A program made the translations under genes and the position numbers. Source: Bacteroidota bacterium (GTDB lineage: Bacteria; Bacteroidota; Bacteroidia; Bacteroidales; B39-G9). Taken from it: 7,482 nt of DNA. Shown piece by piece: positions 1-5,293 of the stretch (its first letter is position 1; each line of letters opens with the position of its first letter). Location of the stretch: assembly GCA_030592465.1 (NCBI GenBank), contig JAUVJB010000149.1, positions 1 through 7,482 of the forward strand, in the 5' to 3' direction. The notes below the pieces were generated by a model. The model was not told the origin of the DNA. It was given only the letters and a program-made list of their open reading frames with translations, and searched no databases.

Positions 1-120
1 TAAACAAGCAAAGATAATTACTAAAACAAAAACCAAAATTAACACATTAAAAAAATATATTTTAGCAATACTTTTCGAACTCTTAAGTTGGTTTATTTTA
101 TTAATTATAGATTTTGTCAT
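1..120 (-). CDS. N-terminal fragment of a membrane-anchored protein (runs off left edge)
   Basis: An ATG read from position 120 on the minus strand opens a frame of 40 codons with no stop before the window ends. The first 22 residues are polar and rich in lysine (K3, K8, K13, K16, K20). Residues 23-40 are almost entirely hydrophobic (FFNVLILVFVLVIIFACL). This is the pattern of a cytoplasmic N-terminus followed by a first transmembrane helix, or an uncleaved signal anchor. The family cannot be named because everything after the helix lies outside the window. No TAnnTTTG box is seen close upstream. The alternative is a chance open frame, but the clean charge-then-hydrophobic layout and the otherwise gene-free flank make a real gene start plausible. 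Confidence 0.55.
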   Translation of the reverse strand, partial: MTKSIINKINQLKSSKSIAKIYFFNVLILVFVLVIIFACL

Positions 121-306
121 TATGATAAATAAATTTGTATAAATTTAAAAAAATCTTTTAAATAAATAATAATTTATATGATAATAATAAAAAAAAAAAG
201 TAATCGTTTACAGTTTAAGATAAGTTGTATAAATAGCCGAATAGTTAAATTGTTATACTGCAAACGGATTAAATTTTATATTTAAAAAAATAATTGTTAA
301 AACTTG

Positions 307-322
307 TCCGACTGCCAGCGGA
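307..322. repeat. Variant member of the 16-bp TCCG...CGGA repeat family
   Basis: The sequence TCCGACTGCCAGCGGA has the same TCCG and CGGA ends as the palindromes at 2834 and 5172, and its length is also 16. It shares the flanks TTG before and TTGTTA after with the copy at 2834. The centre differs (ACTGCCAG instead of CCAGCTGG), so this copy is not a perfect palindrome. Membership is inferred from ends, length and flanks. Confidence 0.45.
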
Positions 323-396
323 TTGTTATGTGTCAATAAATGAGATATTCAGTAAATTCAAACAACATGAAGGTCAATTCTTTACAAGTTTATTTT

Positions 397-529
397 GTAT
401 CCTCTCAAAAAATGATGGTAATATAAGGTTTAGAGTTTAAAAAACCTGTCAGAGTGCGAAGCTCCTGACAGAGTTTAGGATTTCCTTAGGGTTTAAACTA
501 TAAATTATCATTGCATTTTGAGAGGATAC
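397..529. mobile_element. MITE-like 133-bp inverted-repeat element
   Basis: The ends are a perfect 14-bp inverted repeat: GTATCCTCTCAAAA at 397-410 and its complement at 516-529. Further in, TAGAGTTTAAA (431-441) faces TTTAAACTATA (492-502) with one mismatch. The centre has a 7-bp stem, CTGTCAG (446-452) with CTGACAG (465-471). Immediately outside both ends lies the same 8 bases, TTTATTTT (389-396 and 530-537), which would fit a target-site duplication, although such an A/T word can arise by chance. There is no coding capacity, so it would have to be moved by a transposase elsewhere. The family is not identified. Confidence 0.6.
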
Positions 530-618
530 TTTATTTTTTTATTCCCCCGAAATTAGAATAAAACCCTTAAATTTGTAGGAATTTTACTTTGAGTCTATCG
601 AAAGAGACTAATGATTCC

Positions 619-648
619 GTCGAATATTATATTTCGACAAGCTCAACA
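619..648. repeat. Short dispersed motif with small hairpin (TTCGACAAGCTCA type)
   Basis: GTCGAA at 619-624 pairs with TTCGAC at 633-638, and the second arm runs on into TTCGACAAGCTCA (633-645). The complement of 7462-7474 at the other end of the window reads TTCGGCAAACTCA, which agrees at 11 of 13 positions. That suggests a short dispersed intergenic repeat rather than a gene part. A function is not evident. Confidence 0.35.
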
Positions 649-791
649 TAAAGTTATATTTTTAAATCTAAAAGTGTGCCACCTGTGGTTATCTTGCAGA
701 CTATCAACACACAAAATTAAATATTTGTATTTTATTTCTCTATAAAATTTAATTTATTTTAAGATTTTATAAATAAGCTCTATTTACTGAA

Positions 792-842
792 TGTCCCTAA
801 ATAAAGCATAGTTTCAATTAATAAAAACAGCAATATAACAAT
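792..842. repeat. Repeat copy downstream of cysH, inverted relative to 2708-2757
   Basis: Positions 816-842 are identical over 27 bases to the reverse complement of 2708-2734, with core ATTAATAAAAACAGCAATAT. Weaker similarity continues to 792, including a shared AGCATA word. Each copy sits just past the 3' end of a gene, here cysH and there cysD, in the same orientation relative to that gene. A third, 16-base match lies at 2926-2941. Confidence 0.6.
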
Positions 843-906
843 ATAGCAATTTAACAATTTTTAGTTTAATAATTTAAAGCAATGTATGAACGGTTACAAA
901 ATATTC

Positions 907-1614
907 CTATTTTATATGCAAGCCACACTCTTTATTCTCAGGTTCTTCCCACCACCAACGACCGGCTCGTATATCTTCTCCTTGTTTAACTGCACGGGTA
1001 CATGGTCTGCATCCAATACTCGGATAACCTTTATCGTGTAAAACATTATATGGAACATCATTTTCCTTTATATAATCCCACACTTGCTTTTCGCTCCATT
1101 CAATTACCGGATTTACTTTTATTAAATTATTTTTATCATCCCACTCAACCAATTTAGTATTAATTCGTGTAATTGATTGTTCTTGTCTCAAACCGCAAAT
1201 CCACACATCTAAACCTTCAAATGCACGTTTTAAAGGTTCAAGTTTTCTAATTTTACAACAAAATTTTCTGTTTTCAACACTATCGTAAAAAAGATTAATG
1301 CCTTTTTCATTCACCATTTTTTCAACTTGTAGAGCATCAGGGAAATATATCTTAATCTTAATGTTATACTTTTTATTTGTTTTATCAATTAAATCATAAG
1401 TTTCTTGAAAATATCTCCCTGTATCAAGAGTAAAAACTCTTGTTGATTTATCAATTGATGCAATCATATGAGTCAATACTTGGTCTTCAGCCCCAAGACT
1501 TGATGATAAAGCAATCTTATCTTTAAATTTTTCTAAAAAATACGCAATAATTTCTTCAGGTGTTTTGTTTTTCAATTTTAAATTTAACTCACTAACAATA
1601 TCTTTATTTGTCAT
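907..1614 (-). CDS. cysH: Assimilatory APS/PAPS reductase, iron-sulfur type
   Basis: The 235-residue protein belongs to the phosphoadenylyl/adenylyl-sulfate reductase family, which reduces activated sulfate to sulfite in the cytoplasm using thioredoxin-type electrons. An SSSLGAEDQ nucleotide-binding loop lies at 37-45 and LDTGRYFQET at 63-72. It has the cluster cysteines C119-C120 and the C202-x2-C205 pair, GRWWW at 218-222, and the catalytic ECGLH near the C-terminus with C230. The CC...CxxC set is the 4Fe-4S signature of reductases that mostly use APS directly. The PAPS-only enzymes, such as the E. coli form, lack it. The gene diverges from cysD, and a TAnnTTTG box lies 30 bp upstream of its ATG. 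No APS kinase is seen nearby, which fits APS use. The specificity is inferred and not proven. Confidence 0.93.
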   Translation of the reverse strand: MTNKDIVSELNLKLKNKTPEEIIAYFLEKFKDKIALSSSLGAEDQVLTHMIASIDKSTRVFTLDTGRYFQETYDLIDKTNKKYNIKIKIYFPDALQVEKMVNEKGINLFYDSVENRKFCCKIRKLEPLKRAFEGLDVWICGLRQEQSITRINTKLVEWDDKNNLIKVNPVIEWSEKQVWDYIKENDVPYNVLHDKGYPSIGCRPCTRAVKQGEDIRAGRWWWEEPENKECGLHIK

Positions 1615-1644
1615 TACTAATTATTTTTTTAATAAAAATTTTTA

Positions 1645-1652
1645 CAAATATA
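1645..1652 (-). promoter_or_regulatory. Putative cysH -7 box (TATATTTG)
   Basis: Read on minus, TATATTTG followed by T matches the Bacteroidota -7 consensus TAnnTTTG. It ends 31 bases before the cysH ATG, at a normal distance. A TTTG at 1670-1667 could be the -33 element, but the gap of 14 bases is shorter than usual. The motif is short and A/T-rich, so chance matches are common in this DNA. Confidence 0.45.
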
Positions 1653-1722
1653 CATATTTCCATTATCAAAATCTATTAACATTTATAGTTAGAAGTTATT
1701 ATATAAATAATTATAATTTTAT

Positions 1723-1730
1723 TACTTTTG
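1723..1730 (+). promoter_or_regulatory. Putative cysD -7 box (TACTTTTG)
   Basis: TACTTTTG followed by C is a full match to TAnnTTTG. It lies 33 bases before the preferred cysD ATG at 1764. The TTG of this box (1728-1730) is itself an in-frame possible start codon, so if the promoter is real that codon would lie upstream of the transcript. No good -33 TTG/TTTG is found at the expected distance. Confidence 0.45.
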
Positions 1731-1763
1731 CAAAACAAAACTAAGACAATTATTCAGAATAAT

Positions 1764-2669
1764 ATGGAAAAACATCATATTAACCATCTTCGAGAATTAG
1801 AAGCAGAATCGATATATGTAATACGCGAAGTTGCAGCACAATTTGAAAATCCTACTATGTTATTTTCAGGTGGGAAAGATTCAATTGTCATGTATCATCT
1901 TGCAAGAAAAGCATTTTGTCCGGCCAAAGTACCTTTTCCTTTATTACATATTGATACAGGGCATAACTTTAAAGAAACAATAAAATTTAGAGATGACCTT
2001 GTTAAAAAAACAGGAGTTAAGCTTATAGTCGGCTACGTACAAAACTCTATTGACGAAGGAAAAGCAGTTGAAGAAAAAGGACCTAATGCCAGTAGAAATA
2101 TTTTACAAACAGTTACATTGCTTGACACTATTGAGAAATATAAATTCGATGCAGCAATGGGTGGTGCCCGTAGAGATGAAGAAAAAGCAAGAGCTAAAGA
2201 ACGTTTTTTCTCTCACAGGGATGAGTTTGGACAATGGGATCCAAAAAACCAACGACCTGAATTATGGAACATCTTTAATGGCAAAAAAAATATGGGCGAA
2301 CATTTCAGAGTTTTTCCAATAAGCAATTGGACTGAGATGGACGTTTGGCAATATATCCTTATGGAAAATATTGAAATTCCAAAACTTTATTTTACTCATA
2401 AAAGAGAAGTCTTTAATCGTGATGGCAATTGGCTTGCTAATGCACCTTTTATGCAACTAAAAAAAGATGAGAAAATTGAAATAAGAGATGTACGGTGTCG
2501 TACAATTGGAGATATCACATGCACAGGAGTAACTCTTTCAAAAGCCAACAATCTTGAAGATATTATTCAGGAGGTTGCAGCAACAAGAATTACAGAACGA
2601 GGAGGCAGAGCAGATGATAAGCGTTCGGAAGCTGCAATGGAAGATCGTAAAAAAGAAGGATATTTTTAA
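1764..2669 (+). CDS. cysD: Sulfate adenylyltransferase subunit 2 (ATP sulfurylase small subunit)
   Basis: From the ATG at 1764 the protein is 301 residues, the usual CysD length. It forms APS from sulfate and ATP together with the GTPase subunit CysN. Visible motifs are the N-type ATP pyrophosphatase loop SGGKDS (35-40), HIDTG (63-67), the basic stretch GGARRDEEKARAKERFFSHR (133-152), and the conserved C-terminal half with RTIGDITCTG (246-255) and ERGGRADDK. The frame is open further up to a TTG at 1728, which would add 12 residues. I reject that start because family members begin close to the HLRELEAES segment and because the TTG overlaps a promoter-like box. It diverges from cysH and is followed by cysN, which is unusually far away at 311 bp. 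Confidence 0.95.
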   Translation: MEKHHINHLRELEAESIYVIREVAAQFENPTMLFSGGKDSIVMYHLARKAFCPAKVPFPLLHIDTGHNFKETIKFRDDLVKKTGVKLIVGYVQNSIDEGKAVEEKGPNASRNILQTVTLLDTIEKYKFDAAMGGARRDEEKARAKERFFSHRDEFGQWDPKNQRPELWNIFNGKKNMGEHFRVFPISNWTEMDVWQYILMENIEIPKLYFTHKREVFNRDGNWLANAPFMQLKKDEKIEIRDVRCRTIGDITCTGVTLSKANNLEDIIQEVAATRITERGGRADDKRSEAAMEDRKKEGYF

Positions 2670-2719
2670 ACTACAAATAATGATTGTTAGGATAGCTGAT
2701 TGGTTAAATTGTTATATTG

Positions 2720-2941
2720 CTGTTTTTATTAATTTGAAATATGCTCTATTTGGCACATAACAATATATACTTAGCACGGGCACATTTTGAGTATTTTATT
2801 ACTACTATATATAATGGTTAGATGGCTGTATTGTCCGCCAGCTGGCGGATTGTTAAATTGTTATCCAACAACCATTTAACCATAAAGCCATATAACCATT
2901 TTGAATATTAAGTATTGCAATTTATAAATTAATAAAAACAG
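2720..2941. mobile_element. MITE-like 222-bp region between cysD and cysN
   Basis: The boundaries are a perfect 16-bp inverted repeat, CTGTTTTTATTAATTT at 2720-2735 and its complement at 2926-2941. Inside, AATGGTTAGATGGCT (2813-2827) faces AGCCATATAACCATT (2886-2900), 14 of 15 pairing, and the 16-bp palindrome sits in that loop. No reading frame or target duplication is obvious. It could be a non-autonomous mobile element or simply two nearby inverted copies of a dispersed repeat. Confidence 0.4.
2834..2849. repeat. Perfect 16-bp palindrome TCCGCCAGCTGGCGGA
   Basis: The sequence equals its own reverse complement over all 16 bases and is GC-rich in an A/T-rich surround. It is flanked by ATTG before and TTGTTA after. 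Related copies lie at 307, 5172 and 5855. It could be a protein-binding site, a cruciform or RNA hairpin core, or the centre of a mobile repeat. Confidence 0.75.
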
Positions 2942-2980
2942 AATTTATAATCATTTACAGTATATAATAAATATTGATTT

Positions 2981-4276
2981 ATGACAAAAGAAAAAATAGA
3001 TTATACAGAAGAAAAAAAATCAGGTTACCTAAATATGAAACTTTTACGATTCACTACTGCCGGTAGTGTTGACGATGGTAAAAGTACATTAATAGGTAGA
3101 TTGTTATATGATAGCAAAGCAATTTTTCAAGACCAAATGGAAGCCATTGAACTTGCAAGTGAACGTAAAGGTGAAGAAGAAGTTAATTTGGCATTACTAA
3201 CCGATGGTCTTCGTGCCGAACGCGAACAAGGCATTACTATTGATGTTGCATATCGTTATTTTGCAACTCCAAAACGCAAATTTATTATTGCCGACACTCC
3301 CGGACATATTCAATATACTCGAAACATGGTTACAGGAGCATCAACAGCTAATGTTGCAGTTATATTAATTGATGCACGTAATGGTGTGTTGGAGCAAACT
3401 ATCCGTCATGCCTTTATTGCTTCACTTTTACAAATTCCTCATATCATTGTTTGCGTAAATAAAATGGATTTGGTCGATTTTGATAAAGAAGTATTTGAAA
3501 ATATTCGTAATGAATTCAACAACTTCTCATCAAAATTAAATGTTAAAGATATCAGATTTGTTCCTATTAGTGCTAAACTAGGGGACAATGTAGTTGATCG
3601 TTCTAACAACACTGACTGGTACAAAGGTCCTACTTTTTTGTATCTTCTCGAAAATATTCACATAAGTAATGATTATAATTTTGTTGATTGCCGTTTTCCT
3701 GTTCAATATGTTATTCGTCCTCAATCAAATGAATTTCCGGATTATCGAGGATATGCAGGAAGAGTTGCAGGAGGAATATTAAAACCTAATGATAAAGTTA
3801 AAATTCTCCCTTCGGGTTTTATATCAACAATAAAATCAATTCACAGCATGGAAGAAAACTTAGAACAGGCTTTCCCTCCTCAATCTGTTACTATTAGTCT
3901 TAACGACGATATAGATATTAGCCGTGGAGACATGATTATAAAAGCTAATAATGGACCTAATGTTGGACAAGATATTGATTTAATGATTTGCTGGTTTAAT
4001 GAAAAAACATTAAGACTTCGAGGTAAATATGTCGTTAAGCATACTACTAACGATTTGCGATGTATGATTAATGAAATTAAATATAAGGTAAATATTAATA
4101 ATCTGGAAAATAATACTGAAGATAAATCTATTGGATTAAACGATATTGCCAGAATATCTATTAGAACTACAAAACCTTTATTTTATGATTCATACCGAAA
4201 AAACAGAATAACAGGCAGCTTAATTCTTATTGATGAAGCTACAAATGAAACTGTTGCTGCCGGAATGATTATATAA
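2981..4276 (+). CDS. cysN: Sulfate adenylyltransferase subunit 1 (ATP sulfurylase GTPase subunit)
   Basis: The 431-residue protein is an EF-Tu-like GTPase that couples GTP hydrolysis to APS synthesis by CysD. The G motifs are in order: G1 GSVDDGKST (28-36), G2 GITID (84-88), G3 DTPGH (105-109), G4 NKMD (160-163) and G5 SAK (197-199). Two beta-barrel domains follow from about residue 235 (FPVQYVIRP, GYAGRVAGG) to the end. The length is that of a stand-alone CysN, and there is no C-terminal APS-kinase (CysC) fusion. The ATG start is followed by a lysine-rich lead of about 18 residues before the conserved LLRFTTAGS. It would normally be adjacent to or overlapping cysD, but here a repeat-filled 311-bp gap separates them. 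Confidence 0.95.
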   Translation: MTKEKIDYTEEKKSGYLNMKLLRFTTAGSVDDGKSTLIGRLLYDSKAIFQDQMEAIELASERKGEEEVNLALLTDGLRAEREQGITIDVAYRYFATPKRKFIIADTPGHIQYTRNMVTGASTANVAVILIDARNGVLEQTIRHAFIASLLQIPHIIVCVNKMDLVDFDKEVFENIRNEFNNFSSKLNVKDIRFVPISAKLGDNVVDRSNNTDWYKGPTFLYLLENIHISNDYNFVDCRFPVQYVIRPQSNEFPDYRGYAGRVAGGILKPNDKVKILPSGFISTIKSIHSMEENLEQAFPPQSVTISLNDDIDISRGDMIIKANNGPNVGQDIDLMICWFNEKTLRLRGKYVVKHTTNDLRCMINEIKYKVNINNLENNTEDKSIGLNDIARISIRTTKPLFYDSYRKNRITGSLILIDEATNETVAAGMII

Positions 4277-4277
4277 T

Positions 4278-4330
4278 GAAATTAGAAATTAGAAATTTGT
4301 CCTTCTTCCAAATTTCCAATTTCTAATCTC
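4278..4330. terminator. Long A/T-rich hairpin after cysN
   Basis: Arms of 22 bases at 4278-4299 and 4309-4330 pair at 20 positions around the 9-base loop TCCTTCTTC. The hairpin starts one base past the cysN stop codon. A long stem so close to the stop suggests transcript termination or 3'-end protection, but it is weak in G/C and no T-run follows, so it is not a textbook intrinsic terminator. Confidence 0.45.
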
Positions 4331-4408
4331 TACATATTAAATTTCCAAGAATGCAAGTAACTGAAAATGAATTGAATGCAAAAATATAAACATATAAAAA
4401 TTTTATTA

Positions 4409-4416
4409 TATATTTG
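4409..4416 (+). promoter_or_regulatory. Putative -7 box for the HEPN/MNT pair (TATATTTG)
   Basis: TATATTTG followed by T matches TAnnTTTG fully and ends 17 bases before the HEPN start codon. That would give a very short leader of about 10 nt. No -33 TTG is seen at the right distance. The pair would have its own promoter, which fits an independent toxin-antitoxin module. Confidence 0.45.
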
Positions 4417-4433
4417 TAGTAAAAAAATATTGG

Positions 4434-4820
4434 ATGAATGAAAAAATAAAATATTGGATTGATTTATCTGATTATGATTTAGAAACAGCAGAAGCTATGC
4501 AAAAAAGTCATCGCTTTTTGTATGTTGGATTTATGTGTCATCAGACAATTGAAAAAATTCTAAAAGCATATTTTACTTATACAAAAAACGATACAGCACC
4601 ATTTTCTCACAGCCTTTCTTATCTCGCCAAAAAAGCAGAATTATATAAATTATTATCTGAAGAACAAAAAAATTTCATTGATTTGCTTGAGCCATTGAAT
4701 ATTGAAGCACGTTACCCATCTCATAAAGAAAAACTCTTAAAAAGTTTAACAGAAGCTAAATGTTCAGAAATTTTGAATAAAACAAAAGATTTGCAAAAAT
4801 GGATAAAAGAGAAATTATAA
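4434..4820 (+). CDS. HEPN-domain protein, probable toxin of a HEPN/MNT pair
   Basis: The 128-residue, mostly helical protein resembles the HEPN family (higher eukaryotes and prokaryotes nucleotide-binding). It has the typical opening WIDLSDYDLETAEAM (8-22), the second-helix signature YVGFMCHQTIEKILKAY (30-46) and a RYPS segment at 93-96. HEPN proteins paired with a minimal nucleotidyltransferase often act as RNA-cleaving toxins in the cytoplasm. The well-studied HepT type has an R-x4-6-H motif, often followed by a tyrosine that is modified. Here only R93-YPS-H97 is seen, with three residues between, so nuclease activity is uncertain. The gene overlaps the partner's start by 22 bp, so the two are surely co-expressed. 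The start chosen is the first ATG, and no Shine-Dalgarno is evident. Confidence 0.82.
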   Translation: MNEKIKYWIDLSDYDLETAEAMQKSHRFLYVGFMCHQTIEKILKAYFTYTKNDTAPFSHSLSYLAKKAELYKLLSEEQKNFIDLLEPLNIEARYPSHKEKLLKSLTEAKCSEILNKTKDLQKWIKEKL

Positions 4821-5104
4821 ATAAATTACTTAAATATAAGTTTTTATTATCCAAACATTTTGACTTGGACAAACTAATTTTGTTTGGTTCTTATGCAAAA
4901 GGAAATCCAAAAATTGATAGTGATATTGATGTTGCAGTAATAGTAAATAAAATAGAAGGAGATTACTTTTCATATACACCTTTACTATGGAAACTGAGAC
5001 GTGAAATTGATGATCGGATTGAACCAATATTATTTGAGAAAGGCAGAGATGAAAGTGGATTCTTACAAGAAATTATAAGAACAGGAGTAGAAATATCAGC
5101 TTAA
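4799..5104 (+). CDS. Minimal nucleotidyltransferase (MNT), probable antitoxin
   Basis: The 101-residue protein is a minimal DNA-polymerase-beta-fold nucleotidyltransferase. GSYAKG at 30-35 starts the G-S-x10-D-x-D motif, with metal-binding D42 and D44 all in place, so it should be catalytically competent. A further acidic or hydrophobic strand, RIEPILFEKG (73-82), fits the fold, where a third carboxylate is expected. In the characterised HepT/MntA system the MNT partner silences the HEPN toxin by adding AMP to a tyrosine. The same role is inferred here, but the target tyrosine motif is not clear in the neighbour. Its start lies inside the HEPN gene, indicating translational coupling. The inverted repeat of the next element begins at the base before its stop codon. 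Confidence 0.85.
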   Translation: MDKREIINKLLKYKFLLSKHFDLDKLILFGSYAKGNPKIDSDIDVAVIVNKIEGDYFSYTPLLWKLRREIDDRIEPILFEKGRDESGFLQEIIRTGVEISA

Positions 5105-5128
5105 ATAGTGTCAGAAAGAAAACTCTAA

Positions 5129-5148
5129 AATCCCGAACACTCGGGATT
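5129..5148. terminator. GC-rich hairpin AATCCCGA-ACAC-TCGGGATT
   Basis: A perfect 8-bp stem with a 4-base loop lies 25 bases after the MNT stop. It could end the HEPN/MNT transcript. Read on minus it is followed by T-rich sequence (TTAGAGTTTTC), so it might also stop leftward transcription coming from the Nudix gene. The plus side lacks a T-run. It lies inside the 5101-5248 element. Confidence 0.4.
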
Positions 5149-5171
5149 ATTCCAATACAGCTTATTTTATA

Positions 5172-5187
5172 TCCGTCAGCTGACGGA
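5172..5187. repeat. Perfect 16-bp palindrome TCCGTCAGCTGACGGA
   Basis: This self-complementary 16-mer differs from the one at 2834 by one compensating pair of changes (C to T and G to A), so the symmetry is kept. On minus its left flank reads ATTG, like that of the 2834 copy. The conserved symmetry argues that the palindrome itself matters. Confidence 0.75.
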
Positions 5188-5293
5188 CAATAAAATTTCA
5201 TCTATTTATATAGTACACGTTACAGAGTTTTCGTACAACACTATTTAATAAAATCTTTATGCTAAATGGTCTGAATTGTTTTTTACAGAATCG

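Larger units (their letters stand above)
121..906. other. Long intergenic region, repeat-rich, no gene seen
   Basis: No convincing coding frame is visible on either strand in this stretch of almost 800 bases. It holds a variant 16-bp palindrome-family core at 307-322, a MITE-like inverted-repeat element at 397-529, small hairpins at 592-609 (AGTCT/AGACT arms) and 619-638 (GTCGAA/TTCGAC arms), and a copy of a repeat at 792-842 that recurs inverted after cysD. The DNA is otherwise low-complexity A/T. Confidence 0.6.
1615..1763. promoter_or_regulatory. Divergent cysH / cysD promoter region
   Basis: This 149-bp A/T-rich gap separates the divergent start codons of cysH and cysD. It carries an outward-facing TAnnTTTG box for each gene, each giving a predicted leader of roughly 25 nt. 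A shared regulator could act on both genes from here, but no clear operator palindrome or riboswitch-like structure is visible, and the leaders look too short for a riboswitch. Confidence 0.5.
2670..2980. other. cysD-cysN intergenic region, made of repeats
   Basis: No gene is seen here. The stretch contains a 29-base segment (2692-2720) matching 233-261 at 25 positions, then a region bounded by inverted repeats (2720-2941) with a nested hairpin and a perfect 16-bp palindrome. No full TAnnTTTG box was found just before cysN, so how cysN is transcribed is unclear. Read-through from cysD and a promoter inside the repeat region are both possible. Confidence 0.55.
5101..5248. mobile_element. MITE-like 148-bp inverted-repeat element abutting the MNT stop codon
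   Basis: The ends are perfect 11-bp inverted repeats, TTAAATAGTGT (5101-5111) and ACACTATTTAA (5238-5248). A second matched block, GAAAACTCT (5118-5126) with AGAGTTTTC (5224-5232), extends the similarity of the two ends to about 26 bases with a one-base offset. Inside lie an 8-bp hairpin (5129-5148) and a perfect 16-bp palindrome (5172-5187). There is no coding capacity. The left end overlaps the TAA of the MNT gene, so an insertion here may have supplied the stop codon. Target-site duplications are not clear. Confidence 0.55.

Noticed and set aside
712..719. TAnnTTTG box on minus (TAATTTTG)
   Set aside because: No gene start follows within several hundred bases, and in A/T-rich DNA this word is expected by chance several times in the window.
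1728..1763. TTG start giving a 313-residue CysD
   Set aside because: The TTG lies within a TAnnTTTG promoter-like box, and the added residues do not resemble the CysD N-terminus.
1615..1763. Possible riboswitch (for example SAM-type) controlling the sulfur genes
   Set aside because: The predicted leaders are only about 25 nt, and no stem-loop structure or conserved riboswitch core is visible.
2050..2760. Several open frames of 64-90 codons overlapping cysD in other frames or antisense
   Set aside because: They lie inside or across the well-supported cysD gene and show no recognisable domain.
3439..3624. Antisense frame of 61 codons inside cysN
   Set aside because: It is opposite the conserved GTPase region (G4-G5), and its sequence is only the shadow of that gene.
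4349..4381. Direct repeat GAATGCAA at 4349-4356 and 4374-4381 upstream of the HEPN gene
   Set aside because: It is only 8 bp and not symmetrical. It could be an operator half-site pair, but nothing else supports this.
4830..5027. Antisense frame of 65 codons inside the nucleotidyltransferase gene
   Set aside because: The sense strand carries the intact GSx10DxD enzyme, and no family features are seen in the antisense product.
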